Notes: generated by a model from the letters alone, not told the origin. A DNA stretch of 64,000 bases from Phlebopus portentosus (GCA_037892935.1 JAYXKI010000002.1:682001-746000); one strand, 5' to 3'. Counted from the stretch's first letter, positions 1 through 12,086 are shown. Program-made: numbers and translations.

Positions 1-1
1 A

Positions 2-148
2 CCTGAATTACCCATGACTTCTTTGATAGCTCAAGCAACTCAAGAGCTTCTGGCGGCAGAGAAGCTGAATGCTCTAGAAACAAGACGAGAGCTCGGGCGT
101 ATGCTTCCGGACAGAAGTAGACGAGATTTGCGCTTGCCGACCGGATAA
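2..148 (+). CDS. 3' end of an unidentified protein-coding gene (partial)
   Basis: Frame 2 is open from the first base of the window to a TAA at 146-148 and encodes 48 residues rich in Leu, Arg, Glu and Ala, ending in ...DLRLPTG. Its composition suggests a helical C-terminal tail. The gene starts outside the window, so its product cannot be named. It ends about 95 bp before the 3' end of DPM2 on the opposite strand, making a tight convergent pair. An accidental open frame cannot be excluded. Confidence 0.45.
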   Translation, partial: PELPMTSLIAQATQELLAAEKLNALETRRELGRMLPDRSRRDLRLPTG

Positions 149-242
149 TCGCACTGGTTTGTACAATAATCAAATCAAATGAATCAATTGAAGTCACAAA
201 TAAGATGTAAAACTTCATCTACAAGTGCTGGTCAAAGTGCAG

Positions 243-622
243 TTAAGCGGTTCGTTGGCGTGCCTTCAGTGCCTTTTTCCTGTTCTCCTTCACAATTGTT
301 GAACCAATGAAGGCACCAACACCCGCGAGACCGACTACAAATAGGAAAGCTGGAATGCGGACCGCCCATTCGCGAGAAGGAAAGAATTCGTGTAGAGGGT
401 TCGTCTCACCGAGAAAAGGCTGGGAAATCAAGCATTAGGCTTTCTTGTTAGCAAAGGAAGACAGTCGTGAAGTGTACCGTACCAAGAGCATAGCCCAAAT
501 AGTGTAATAAGTAAAGACAAAGATGGCAACAAAGATCATGCCCCCTCCGAGGGCCCTGTCACTAGCAGCCTTTTCAAAGTCAGTTCTTGACAATAATAAG
601 CAAAACAAAGAATCCTTGCCAT
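243..622 (-). CDS. DPM2: Dolichol-phosphate mannosyltransferase subunit 2 (DPM2)
   Basis: Small ER membrane subunit that stabilises the dolichol-phosphate-mannose synthase, which supplies mannose for GPI anchors and N- and O-glycans. I read three exons: 620-622 (only the ATG), 483-569 and 243-419, giving 88 residues (human DPM2 has 84). Two hydrophobic helices are visible, at about residues 9-31 (with FTYYTIWAMLLPF, matching the family's FTYYTAWVILLPF) and 52-72. Between them lies the HEFFPSREWAV segment, equivalent to human HKYFLPRAYAV, and the tail is basic. Intron 2 (420-482) is GT-AG. Intron 1 (570-619) is GC-AG, starting GCAAGG, with a CTGAC branch-like site. The conserved DRALGGG segment before the first helix has no in-frame ATG upstream, so the start is placed across this intron. 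Initiation at an internal Met would lose that segment. Confidence 0.87.
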
Positions 623-740
623 TTTCTGTTGTTTATAGGAGGTTGTCGTTGATGACGACGACGTGGCGCATTTAAGAACGCGGTCACAACCGAGATGTCA
701 CTGTGACATAACGCGTTTCTCTCCTTGACCAGTTACCACC
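623..740. promoter_or_regulatory. Shared divergent promoter, DPM2 / DUF4211 gene
   Basis: Only 118 bp separate the start codons of DPM2 (minus) and the DUF4211 gene (plus), so both 5' leaders and core promoters must fit here. The sequence contains GACGACGACGTGG and a TGTGACATAACG stretch but no clear TATA box. Bidirectional use is inferred from geometry. Confidence 0.6.
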
Positions 741-2626
741 ATGCCACGGAAAACAAATACAACCCAATCTTCAGGTTCACCAATCAAGTACAAACAGCAG
801 ACACTCTCATCATCCTTTTCATCTAGTCCTCTGGCCCCCGCTCGCAAGACAAACTCCGGATGCCCTCCCAAGAAGCCCAGAAGGGCAACGCAGCCACGGA
901 CACAAGAGTTGGATGCCGACGCGGAGATCTTCGAGCCATCGGACCCTAAATGGTCTAATCGTAAACTTCGCCGGTCTGCGAGTGTGGCAGAAGACAGCGA
1001 TAGCAGTGATGTTGGCAAGATACGGTTTGAAGAGCAGTCATCGTTATCACAGAGTGACGCGACCGGACGATCAAGTTCGGAAGCAGAAGCGGAGCCATCA
1101 TCTCCCATTCGACCTGCTAAACGGCCACGAGTTTCAAATACCGAATCTGAAGAAAGTGAGTTAGAGGGCAAGCGGATGCGATTTCAGTCCTCGCGACGGC
1201 TCATCAAACGCGATACGACGAGTGATATCAGATCTGATTCTGAATCCGACGCCCAGGAAAGATCTAAAGGAAGACTGGTAAAGGGCAATCGTCCTGCAAG
1301 GAGCGATGAAGAGGAAGACATTCTGAGTGGGATTGACGAGGATAGTGAGTATGCACGGAAGTCGCGTTGAGCTATTTTAACTTTAACCATATATCGAATC
1401 ACGGTAGAAATTGTCGATAGCCGCCTACGAGGCAAACCTTCTCAGAAAAGCAGGTTCATGCAAAATCTTGAGAGGCTTAAAAGTTTGTCTATCTTCCGTT
1501 GTCTAGCCTACTTATAATGACAACCGATAAAGAAAAGAAACGTGGCTTAGTCACAAGTGAATCAGAAGAAGATAGCGGTATCGAGAATCACAGCTTAATT
1601 CCCGGGGCGCATCCTGGCAGGAAGGTGAAAACGGACTGGAAGATGGCAAGAAAAGCGAGTCGGAGGAAGAACTGGATGATTTCATTGTGGAAGATGAAGG
1701 AGATGCTCACACGACGACTCTTCCAGCTATGTTCAGCATGAACACTCACCAAGACCTTGTTCATCAGTTCAAAATAGTCTGCCAGTATTACGTCCATCTT
1801 GCCGTAACAAAATCGGCGGCTCGGCCACGACGAGCAAAAAGGTTAACAAGCGGTGAGCATGATTGTGCATTCTTTCTTTCAGTGAACCTCGAACAATAAG
1901 TTCCTTGTTTAGATGAGTATTTCTCGGTGCCTTTGTCTATTACGAGGAGGAAACTCGCTGATATACGGGACTCAATCGTGTCTTCCGTCTGGCGGCCGGA
2001 TTATAAGAAGTCCCTCATGTCGTATCCCAAATTCGAGTTGCATGCTTTGGATTTTGTACTTCCACAGTGTGACGCATGTCATCTTGGAGCTCGTCTTTCC
2101 ACACTTTCAGGCCGCCTGAGTGGAGAACCGTACGACAGAATGACCTTCGAGGTATGCGTATGTATATGCTTGAACACACTCGCTGACACTTTTGCAAGAC
2201 GAGGGGCGCCAAAACAGAAAGTTCGACTGATGAGTCAGATGATGAAGACTATAGCCCACTCGAGTTTAACTTGGGGCGCTTCTGCGCTCGTCGGACGAAA
2301 GTATATCATGAACTGTGTCATTGGGAGGTGATTGCATCAATATCATAATAGTTGCTATTGGCGCTTATTCCGCTTTATGGTAGTACGAACTTTTTTCTTC
2401 CCTCTTACGCGAGGTGGAGGAACTCGGGAGTGCCGGCCGCGGATTTGTAAAGATTGCGTACGCAGGCGGTGCTGAACCTCCCGAGGACGTATCGGATGCA
2501 GATCAAGTCATGGAGTGGCTGGATCAGCGAGGTATCATTGGTTATGAGTGGCAAAAGGTGAAAGACTTAATGTCGAGAGCCACAAATCTCGAAGCAGATG
2601 TAAAGAGAGGAAGACAAGATGATTAG
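741..2626 (+). CDS. DUF4211 domain protein (CCDC82-like)
   Basis: Putative nuclear protein of unknown function. Seven exons (741-1344, 1408-1482, 1533-1577, 1625-1852, 1913-2151, 2199-2327, 2384-2626) join in frame to 520 residues. Residues 1-240 are disordered, Ser/Glu/Arg-rich and nuclear-localisation-like. The acidic lead-in DDFIVEDEGD at about residue 258 is the usual start of DUF4211, the domain also found in human CCDC82. Within the domain lie CDAC, then RFCARR and YHELCHW, a Cys/His arrangement that could bind zinc. The C-terminus is helical and charged. All six introns are 47-63 nt with GT-AG ends. Intron 4 (1578-1624) uses the acceptor at 1624 because the other AGs break frame. The gene is divergent from DPM2 and convergent with SFI1. 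The family call is firm; the biochemical role is unknown. Confidence 0.8.
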
Positions 2627-2863
2627 GCATGTTATTGATCGTAACTCTATGTTCGTCAGGTATACAGTTGGGTCTTCTCGTTCACTTTTCCAGTACGCGA
2701 AGCTTCACTGTCCCGTTTGACCAATGGGAACCGATCGTGACAATATGCTCTGCAAAATACGCATGCTACACATCACATACAAAGCGATCTACAGATATCC
2801 TTCCCGATAATTTAATGCAATAATAATAACAACAGACACCTCAGACACAGGAATCCAACGAAT

Positions 2864-5800
2864 TCAGCCTCTATGGCTCAAGGGCTTTTTCTGAACGCGA
2901 CGAAGTTCATGCCATAAGTCAGTCTTTCTCTCGTTTGGGACATCACCTGATTCATAGGTGGGTCTTGCTATTGACAGCTTCGTTGCGCGAAGTGCCGATA
3001 AACGTCTCCTTGGGACACCGGTCGACCCGGCACGGCTAGCAGAATCGTCAACGTCGTCTCGAATGGAAATGGCTCGCTCCGACTGTACGTCAATGGCAGG
3101 ACTGACGGGTCGAGTGGCCCTACCAGAAGTAATAGATGGCGTGGAACGTGGAATGTTCCGCAGAGTAAATGAAAGCGGGACCGACTGTCGAGGCACACCG
3201 CTCGGAAGGCGCAGATATCTCGCACGTCTATGCCTGGCATTAGAAGGGAGTAAAATATCTTTCCGTTACTTACGCGACAGCTTTGAGGGCTATTTTTGTT
3301 CGATAAGCTTGTGTCCATTTGTCCAGTGCTCGGGCTATCCCAAATTATTGAGCTCCGGTTGTCATCTTAAGAGATTGTCACTTACACAAAACCTTCTGCG
3401 CGTCACGCTTGCGAGCTTCCCTGGCTTGCAAGACTTTTGGCATTCCTTCGCGCCAGATGCGCCAGAACTTAGCTTTCGTCCGCGAGGAGTAGAACCTTAT
3501 TGCCGGGATTGACTATCGGAAATAACATCAGTTCTGTATCATTCATGACTACGTGAAGATTGACCCTCGTTTTGGAATGCCAAATCAGATATGCTTGGTA
3601 TAAATGACTTTTCTGACGCTGGATCGCAAACTTCGCCTCCTGCAAGGCAGATGTCAGAAAAAGACGTCTCAGCTGACTTGGACTCAAGGCGTACCAGAGG
3701 TGCAAGTTGCTCGACTTTATACTTCTCGCGCCATCGATCCCAAGCTTTCTCCAGTAATGTGAACTTCATCTCCTCCTCCCTCTCCTGGAGAACAAGTCGA
3801 CGGTGGCAATTGTTCTTTGTAGCTGAATGCCACTTGTGGAACATTCGCCGGAGGAGCTCTATAATAGCCTTCAGCATCAACAACGAAGAGTAGTGAAAAG
3901 GCAGATTAACCTTCCCGCTTGACATATTGATAACTCTGCATGAGCCTCAACTCATCTGCATGCTGCTTGGTGACTCTCTTCCATTTGTCGTAGCATAGGC
4001 TGTGAAAGGCACGATTAAATAGCTGAAAGTGACCATTCCCTCGAACTCACGTCAAAGTTCTGTGATCACGCCTATCCACAGCCTCCAGCTCTCGAAGCTT
4101 GACAGCAATTACGCGGTTTGTCCATTTGCTCAATGAGTCAGTCAGAATACGCTGAATAATGGGTCTATTTAAGCGACCAATAGTAAGACAATCAAGGAAC
4201 ACGTACAGTAGAGATGACAACCTGAAGCTGTTTTAAAGCGAGCTTGTGATGACGTTGGCGGGAACATATTGAACGCCATCCTGACAGAAACGGTCAATTC
4301 AAGTAAAGAGTGTAATGGCAACACGGCATACTTTCAAAGTGTTTCTGAACCGTTCTCTGCTGCAGAAATCGTAAAAGTTTCTCTCGCTTCCTCTCTTGAA
4401 CCATCTCTTTCCATCTATTCCATGCATTTCTCATCAGTAGGTACTTCCGAGCGACCTTGGCGTGTTTAGCAAGCTTTAATTTTACGCGCAACTGTATTCG
4501 CCAACACAGGAGACTCCTGTGCATCAGAATATCCTTGCCATACTGTTCAGCCTGAGATAGAAGAGTCTGGTGAGCGAGCAAAATTTGCCGCCATCTGCTC
4601 AATGCAGCTCCAGCCAGCGCAGACGAGGGACGATTTCGAAATTCAATAGCACGCCCTGGAAATGCATTATTATTCGCAATGCAGTGCAATTTGTATGGAC
4701 CCTCTAACCTTCAGCAATACGTATGGAGCTGAGATGCGTCTTCCAATTGATCCACGCATTATTCAAGAGCTGAGCTTTTCCAGCCCTGTCCATGAGCAAG
4801 CCTCGTTCTCGGGCAGTCCACATGCGAAATACAGCCATAAGGAGAATTCCGTCCTGCCGTCCCTTATATTTATCGGCTTTGCGAACCATATTCTATTTCG
4901 TTATTAGAAATCATCTCCATGCAAGTACCGAAGGACTCAACTCGTTGCTTAGATAGAGAACTCTTCCAGGCTTGATAAAAGTACTTCGTAAGGATACGAT
5001 CGAAGAAAGCGCCCGCTTTGTGATTTATAGCCCTATAAGCGTAACGGTCAGTAATGTAACTGGAACAAATAATAGTAACAAACAGCTTCTGTGTCCAAGT
5101 TCGCAAAGCGGACTCTTTCAAGCGGGCGTCCACACGAGCACTGATGATCCTCTCCGTGCCTCGAAGATCGGTCTGGCGTTTCCAAAACTCCCATGCTCGC
5201 GACTCTTGTGCATCGTCAAGCGACTGCGCGAATTCAATCGCAGCAGTCTCTAGTCGCTCAAGTTTGGCTAGCCCTCCTTTCCATCTGCGAAGCGTTCTTT
5301 GAATAAGACCACGTTCGTAGACCAAATACGCCGCCTCGCCCTGGTGAGCTTGTCTCCATTTCTTAAAGCATCGTCAAGACACGATGAAACGTGAGATGAC
5401 GGGTAATACTTACGGTCCATGCATTTTCCAATATCCTTTCGTCTCTCTTCGTCTTGATGAATGTCATTCGCCTTCTCATATCTTCTCGCCATTTCGATAC
5501 CTGGACCATCTGCATCCGAGTCTTCCACTTCATCAACGCAACTCTCAGGACATAGATATCGTGACGTCGGCCAACTTCCTCGTATTCGTTCAGTTTCCTT
5601 CGTAACCTTATGCACCATTTCTCAAGGTGATCCTGTACCAATGCTTTATCGCGCTCTTCATCAACCTTTTCAGCCATGGTCTGTAAGAGGCTTGATGAGT
5701 AACACAACTTAGTCTAATTCCCAGAACAACCTACATTTAACCATCTCAAGTTGCTCTTCCACACCTCCCAGCATCGTTCCAGCAACATAACCTCTCGAAA

Positions 5801-6928
5801 CTTGTCGGCTTCCTTCTCATCACGTATCATGCGGACCTTCTTCCACGTATCCTCCTCATTAAACCTGTCATTATGAGATGGTGCTTTCGTCGGAGCCTTT
5901 GCCGCCGTTGGATTTGGAATTGGGATGTTCGGATGTCGTATAGACTGCAAAGGTCTCCTCGTTGTGTTATTCTTGACAAGAGGCGGAGATGACACACGCG
6001 TCAGTATGTCGCTCGAGAACTCCGAAGTCCCGTGTAATGACCTCAATTTCTTGGCTTGCAGGGGCAAAAATTGGTCCACAGTGGGAAGAGGAGGGAAGGA
6101 TGCAGGTTCCGTCGAAAGTCTTAGAGCGTTCTCTTTCGTGTCGCTCGCTCTTTCTCGAGGTATAAGCGTCGTTGGGGAGCTGGAGAAATCGGGATCTTCA
6201 GTCATCTGGCCATCTGTATCATATTGTCCTGTCTCCGTGTCCATTCCCGTTTCCGTCTCCGTGACTTCCGACGATTCATCTCGGTGCGAATGTACCGTAA
6301 CCGTGTCTCGCGCATACGCGGATAGAGGCCGCCTTGACGAGACTGGTCGCGGGTCCTCCATTCGATGCCGATGTAATGGGCCAAGAATATCACGAGTTTG
6401 TGCACGGCTGACTTGGATGCCACCTCTGGCTTGCCTCGGTGCTGGGGCTAGGACTCTCGAACTCTCAGAAGTCGCATCTCCCTCATCTGCATCCAGATTC
6501 GCATCCCCATAGCCTTGCTGCTCCTTAACCATCCTCCACTTTGTGCCCCAGTCCACTCCCTTCACAACACCCAACTTCAGAAGAATCTTGTAGTACACAA
6601 CATCGTTTGCAGCGTCCATGCCACGTTCTTGCAACACTTCATTGTATGCCTTGAACACGGTTAGAAACGTTGTAGCACTAGGCGGAGAGCGCTCGATAAT
6701 CTCATCAATGACTGCAACGTCCTTCGGCGAGAGCCCCGCGAGAGTAGCCGAAATAGATGAAGTTGCACTGGTTGTGGTTATATCCATCGAGCTGAGGTTC
6801 GGGAGACGTGGCTTCTGTCGGATCCTTGGAGAAGGCCGTGGAGAGGCACGAGTTGGTAAAAATGCCGACATCTCCAACAAAGCATCCACCTCTAGGTCGT
6901 CCTGTACTTCTGTACCTGACATGCTCAT
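2864..6928 (-). CDS. SFI1: SFI1-like centrin-binding spindle pole body protein
   Basis: Sfi1 forms a long helix that binds centrin (Cdc31) along tandem repeats and is needed for spindle pole body duplication. The first exon (about 5714-6928) encodes a roughly 400-residue N-terminal region with Ser/Thr/Asp-rich segments, then the repeats begin (ERCWEVWKSNLRW). Following minus-strand exons carry at least fourteen Trp-centred units of the type hydrophobic-x3-W-[KR], such as VALMKWKTRM, TLRRWKGGL, AWEFWKRQ, YQAWKSSL, AWINWKTHL, ALSRWRQIL, AWNRWKEM and AWDRWREKY, spaced about 25-35 residues apart as in Sfi1. The last exon (from about 3196) is Ser/Arg/Pro-rich and ends in QKKPLSHRG. Many short introns interrupt the repeats and I have not fixed every boundary. 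The ATG at 6928 opens the longest frame; a second Met follows two codons later. Confidence 0.85.
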
Positions 6929-7249
6929 CGGTTGGATTTGTTGAGCTGGTTATCTGTTGTAGCATGTTAGACACGTGCGAGACGCGTCGCGTAATGTCAC
7001 GCGGAGCAAACAAACATGTACATACACAAAACCTAGGTGTGATGGAGACCAAAGATGAGAATATAGAGCTACAACTGGATAAGCAAAAATTTTGATATGG
7101 TCGCAAGAGAAGATTTGGAGGTATATATACTGGGTGGTAAGCAAATATGCTGTTGGAGCAAAGGTCAAGGTAGCAAATAGAATGAGACTAGGTGAAGAAT
7201 AGAAGGATTACAGCACAGCAAAATATAAGAGAAAATGATCCAATTGAGA
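6929..7249. other. Intergenic: SFI1 upstream region and 3' UTR of the CCCH gene
   Basis: These 321 bp separate two minus-strand genes. I see no conserved coding frame. The part next to 6929 should hold the SFI1 promoter, and the part next to 7249 the 3' UTR of the CCCH-protein gene. AT-rich TATATA and AATATA runs occur near 7075-7225. Confidence 0.5.
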
Positions 7250-9968
7250 TTAGATGTTCGATGGTAGAGGCAGGGATTCCGCTCGAAGCTCTCCGACTTT
7301 AAGTGAAACTGGCAATGGACCCTTGGTAGGATTCGGAGACCTGGCTTCAATCCTGGAATGCAGATCGCCAGTCATCTTACACAGTGGCTCGAGCATACTA
7401 AACAAGACGTGCAGTTCAAACTCATTGTGCTCTCTTACGACTTCCACTGTGCTCGAAGTCATGAGTTCAAGAGCCAATTCGAAGTCAGGATACAGCTGCG
7501 TCCGGATGATGGGAAGGAGTGAAGCGATGACCTGATCGAGAAGTGGTTCAGAAACCCCTCGTTGCGACTCTTCAAGTGTCCGAAGCCCTTGTCGGAGCGA
7601 TGCGAGGTTTCTGGTGGATTTCGCCAGTGAGTTCTGACATTCGTCGGCGCGTGCTTCGCTCGCCTCAAGAAGTCGTTGGTCCTGAATAATGGGTCAATTA
7701 AAAACATTGTAACTCTTAATTCAAGGGCAGGTAAAAGCTCACTTCTTCCAGCGATTCCCTTAATCGGTCGATTTCCTGCTGCATGGTGAGCTCGACTTGT
7801 CCTAAGGAGGTTAAGAGCCCAGCAACATCATCACAGAGTTCCTCCAAATCCCGACCCAACGAAGCATGGTCTTCATTAAGCTTGGTGACCTTCGCCGAGA
7901 GTTCTTCCTCCTCGGTATGTAGCGACTCCAGTAGAGACACCTTCAACTCATCTACTTTTCCTCGAATAGCATCATTGGCCTCCGACTTACTTCGCACGTC
8001 CAAAAATGTGCTGAAGAGCCCCATCGACTTGTCTCTAAGGCCCTGAAGACGCTCGTTGATTTCTTGATCTTGATTGATAGGAGTTGCGGATTCGACCTTC
8101 TCAGGCTCTTCTTTCTCTTCTTTGACCACGGGGGAGGGACTCGCAACAGGTTCGGTAACGGCGCGAGCCTTTGTTTCCTGTCAAAACTGTCGTTAGTAGA
8201 TGGAATTAAGAAATACATAAGCGGCTAACGATATCACTCCCAGTGGCCTGCATGGCGTCAACACAAGTCTTAGCTTCATCCACGTAGCTCTTCAGGCCTG
8301 TCAGCTCCCTCTTCATCTCTGTTGTGTCGATAGACCGTCCGGTCAACGCATTCACTGCAAAATCAAATCCTTCTTCGAAGGCACACAAATTATCCACAGC
8401 CGCCTTGTACGCCTTCTCATCTCGCTCCAGACGAGTCTTGATTTTACGCATGCTTTCATCCAGCAAAATCGTGCCCTGCCTACCAACCCTTGTATAAGTC
8501 GCAGAGCTTTGTGCGGCCTTGTAATCTTTATGACGTGCTCGTTCTTGAATTAAGAACAACTTCAGCGCGATAAGCCGACGTATAAGGCTATATAGGTGTT
8601 TATAAACATATAGAATTACTGCCAATTGCTCATACTCACTCAATGTATTCATTCCAGACATCTCTTGCATCCTTATACGAAACACTCCTTAATGTTCGTA
8701 CCCCCTTTGGCGGAGGTACAGCACTGAAGGGTACTACGGAGCCCGCTCTACTTGAATGCGCGCTATCATCTGCCGTTAACGGTTGTCTTAACGGAGACGC
8801 TGAACGATTGTGGATCGGAGACGCAAAAGGTTTCATATCCCTCCAGGAAGTTACTGATGATGGTGCGATGGAACTTCGTGGCGAGTCGACATCTACTTTG
8901 GACGAAGGTTCAGCTGATGAAAATCCCAGACTCTGGGATCTGCTATCTTTCTTCACTTTATCATTCCAAATCCTGGTTTCACTCATGTGTCGTTTTTCTG
9001 GAACAGGCGATACTGAAAGATTTCGTCAATTCTGCGCAACAGCGTATGCAGGAAATTCTCTTGACGTACCAGTTGAACGTTCTGAGCTCCCTGCCTCATT
9101 CATTTGCTCCAAGACGGGCTTTGTAGCTACTGGACTCGTAGCAGTCCATTCTGCGGTGGCACCCCAGCCGCTCCAGGGTATACTATCATTCCCGGCAGCC
9201 ATCTCGGCCCATCCTCCCGACGGAGGCTCTGAGTCCTTTCCCTTTCCCTTGCCTTTGTCCTTGCCTTGAAAGTTGCAGATTTTGTCAATATTGACGCACC
9301 ATCTTCATGAGAGAATTGTATTTCGCACCTATCTCTTCATTCTTGGGATCTAAAACGAATTGTCGCCATTAGCTTATAAGCCCTGTGCCGAAGAAAACAG
9401 GCGGAACACGACTTACCACCTGCAGAACCCCGCCCTGACCCCCATCCTGAGTCCCATCCAGAACCCCATCCTTTAGACAAGCCTGACTTCCCTTCCTCCT
9501 TGTCCTTGTCCTTGCCTTTGTCTGTACTCGTGCTCCAACTTGCACCCCACGACGTCGTTGCCTTCATCGTCGTCATTTTCGAGCCCCAGCCTGAATCGCC
9601 ATTCGAACTGCCCAAGGGCAAAACATTACTGCCTGTCCTCTCTCGAGGTCCCGTTGGAGGCCCGCCATGTCCACGTCCTCTTCCTGAAGGTAATGGAAAC
9701 GCCCTCAGGTTTAAAGGCACTCGATTCTGTATGACCAAAGTTCGTTACATAAGCAAACTGGTATGGCGGAAGTGAGGGACTCACACATCGTGGCGCTGTA
9801 GCCCAATAACCACTGTCGGGATGGACGAACTTGCACAATCTGCCTCTCGGACAACCGAAAGGCTTCAAGGGGTTTCCAGCGTTATCAAATTCCTTGAATC
9901 ACATCAGGTGAATGCTTCCGGCTAATAAAAAAGGCTAGAAGACCGACTTTACAGCGAATTAACGGCAT
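7250..9968 (-). CDS. CCCH zinc-finger and coiled-coil protein
   Basis: Unnamed protein, probably RNA- or nucleic-acid-binding. The N-terminus begins MPLIRCKEF and continues GCPRGRLCKFVHPDSGYW, giving one finger spaced C-x14-C-x5-C-x3-H. Its first Cys lies in a 21-nt first exon (9948-9968), and a 55-nt intron (9893-9947) separates it from the rest. Next comes a Gly/Trp/Ser/Lys low-complexity stretch (about 9740-8990) with GWGSGWDSGWGSGRG and GKGKGKD runs, then a Ser/Pro-rich region and the motif SYKDARDVWNEYIE near 8640. The C-terminal half (about 8600-7250) is strongly helical: charged heptads such as RLERDEKAYKAAVDNL and EEELSAKVTKLNEDHASL predict long coiled coils. It ends ...LRAESLPLPSNI. 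The fusion could suit an mRNA-bound scaffold, but that is inference. The ATG at 9968 is the only one that completes the finger. Confidence 0.72.
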
Positions 9969-10441
9969 CCCTAAGGAAGAAACGCGTCCGCGCCAGACGC
10001 GTCAAAACGAACCTCAAACGTACTGAGACTTCACCAAGAATGAAGCTGGAATCCTTGGGCTTCAGCAGATAAACTTTAGTAGCAGGTTGCCTTGCCAAAA
10101 ATCGATTGCAGCAGAGAGAGAAGAGATGAAGGAAGGAAAGAAGGAAGGGTTACGCTGAACTGGTTGGGCTGAATAGGCGCGTGTAGATCACGTTCTCATC
10201 AATTATAGAAAATTGCATGTCTTCTAATTTGAATTTGCGGATCACTCCAGATCTCTACAGCTACAGGCTGGTATTCCGAAACATGGTAAGAGGAAAAGAA
10301 GTCAAGTAGCAGAACGGCCGTATTTTCAGCACGATCAGACCGCAATATTTGTCGTTCGTTTTACACTGATCATAAATGCATATATTCTACAACGACAATA
10401 ATAAAAAAACCACTGATAATGCTATAAAGTAAAATCATGAA
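9969..10441. other. Intergenic between RMD5 3' end and the CCCH gene
   Basis: About 470 bp without a supportable gene. On the plus strand it holds a purine-rich run near 10108-10150 (GAGAGAAGAGATGAAGGAAG) that would be pyrimidine-rich in the sense of the CCCH gene, typical of fungal promoters near transcription starts. The RMD5 3' UTR should occupy the part next to 10441. Confidence 0.45.
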
Positions 10442-11942
10442 CTAGAAATGCACCTCCAAGGCTTGACTCTGTTGGAATTCCTGAGGACAATATGGACACT
10501 TCGCTTTTCTAGTAACAACCAATCCATATCAGCTATCGATTGGAAGAGATCAAGGAAGCGGGATTGACTAACCCATGAGGTTTGGCCAACTTCGCCAAAC
10601 TATCCCTTGCAATAACATGTCCACACGTTATCATCATTGGCGGGTTGGCCGGCGTAGACTGCTCCTTAGACACAGGACACGCGAATATGGAGTGATACCG
10701 ATTCTCAGGTGGCAGAGGTATCTCAATCTAGAATAATAGAAAGTGAGCATCAATGATAAGAGAAAAAAAATCAGCCTCACAGGAAGTTCGTTTGTCTGAC
10801 TCCACTCGCTCTTCCGCTCACGCATAACCTTCCTTCCCTTCTCTATTCGGGCCAATGCACCTCCTCCACCGATATCTCCGACGACACGAAGCGGCACCTG
10901 CCGGCTCATACCTAAACTCGCACAATACTCTTTCGCAAACATCGGCTCAAGATCAAGATGAACAGAGGGCGAGGCAAGGTCTGCACAGGGAGAATTCAGC
11001 AATTTTTCTATCGGTAAGAATGCACAGCAAGTCAGCAGACGACCAATCTCGTTGCCATAGGCGGAGTAGAAATGCTTTGAGAATGTCCGAGAGTAGGCAA
11101 TAGCTGGAAGGGGATCCGGAGGGTTTGATGCGAGAAGGAGACGCATGAATTGAGAACGGTGTAGGTAGAACTCAAGGGGCGAATTTCGATCCTTCAGGAA
11201 GCCTTCATTACGCTTACACCATCTGTATTGAACGTCAAGAGGAGCACTGAATTAATAAGACCGGAACGACGTACTCCAGGGCTGGTCCTATGTCCTGCCT
11301 CCTAAGAGCGGTGAGAACAGAATGTAACTCGATGAATTGAACAGTATTTTCAGGAGGAATAGTGACATCCGATTCCTGTAATGAATCCGACGTTAAAGAT
11401 CCAACCTTACACAGAGATTATTCTGCGCTTACGCTCATGAATACCTCTGCCGTCTCAAATTGTCCTGTTCGGAGGAAATGCAATGCAATTGTCCTTTGTA
11501 ATGCATCTTGTGCCTCGTTTAAAGTGAACAAAGGTTCTATCTCTGGTACTGGATTCGTAAATTTCTGTTGACATAGACGTACAAGGAAATTGTTACAACG
11601 GTCTCAGACTACAATACCAAATGCACATGCGCACCTTATCCAAAGCTTTCCCAATTCGTCCTATCGTAGCATGAATCTCCTTCTGTCTGTCATCGATCTC
11701 CTTCTTCCGCTCCTCTACAATCTTAGCGATATTCGCCACATCATGTTCACTTGCCGTCCCCGACTCGACGCGTTCCTTTACATCACGCAACGCCGCCAGG
11801 AGACCGTCGAGAGCCTCCGCAACCCCGATAGTCTGTTTCCTTTCTGCGGTGTGAATGGAGAAGTCAAACCCGAAGATGACGGTCCCGGATCGAAACTCGT
11901 TAGATTCTGCAGTCTGTCGAGTTCCTTTATAACGGCGTCCAT
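10442..11942 (-). CDS. RMD5: RMD5/GID2, RING-type subunit of the GID/CTLH E3 ubiquitin ligase
   Basis: Catalytic-type subunit of the GID (CTLH) ligase, which in yeast degrades gluconeogenic enzymes. Exon 1 (11897-11942) encodes MDAVIKELDRL and joins across a 53-nt intron (11844-11896) to a long coiled coil, the typical Rmd5 N-terminus. A LisH-like helix pair (LHFLRTGQFETAE, about 11450), a CTLH/CRA region (SQFMRLLL, ALRRQDIGPAL, AYSRTFSKHFYSAYGNEI) and the Gid-type RING follow. The RING shows FACPVSKEQ, PMMITCGHVIARDSL and KCPYCPQEF, which is the degenerate form of this family. It ends ...QALEVHF. An apparent frame change near 11860 is explained by the first intron. It shares a 144-bp promoter with NSA1. 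Confidence 0.88.
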
Positions 11943-12086
11943 GGTGTGCAACGTGAAAGGCCGTGTGTGACTTTGCCGTAGTGTCGGAATCGATCGGTAC
12001 TTGAATCGATCGGCGCACAGAAGCGCATCTCCAAATCGGGTCATCTCAGGTTTTCAAATTCAAGTCAAACTTCGACCGTGTCCACT
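11943..12086. promoter_or_regulatory. Shared divergent promoter, RMD5 / NSA1
   Basis: The start codons of RMD5 (minus, 11942) and NSA1 (plus, 12087) are 144 bp apart. The interval contains two close ATCGATCGG-type elements (ATCGATCGGTAC and ATCGATCGGCGC, about 11990-12015) and no clear TATA box. Bidirectional function is inferred from spacing. Confidence 0.55.

Noticed and set aside
5925..6512. 195-codon frame antisense to SFI1
   Set aside because: Shadow of the long first SFI1 exon on the other strand.
11844..11942. Apparent frameshift in the RMD5 N-terminus
   Set aside because: A 53-nt GT-AG intron (11844-11896) joins the two frames and gives the normal Rmd5 start.
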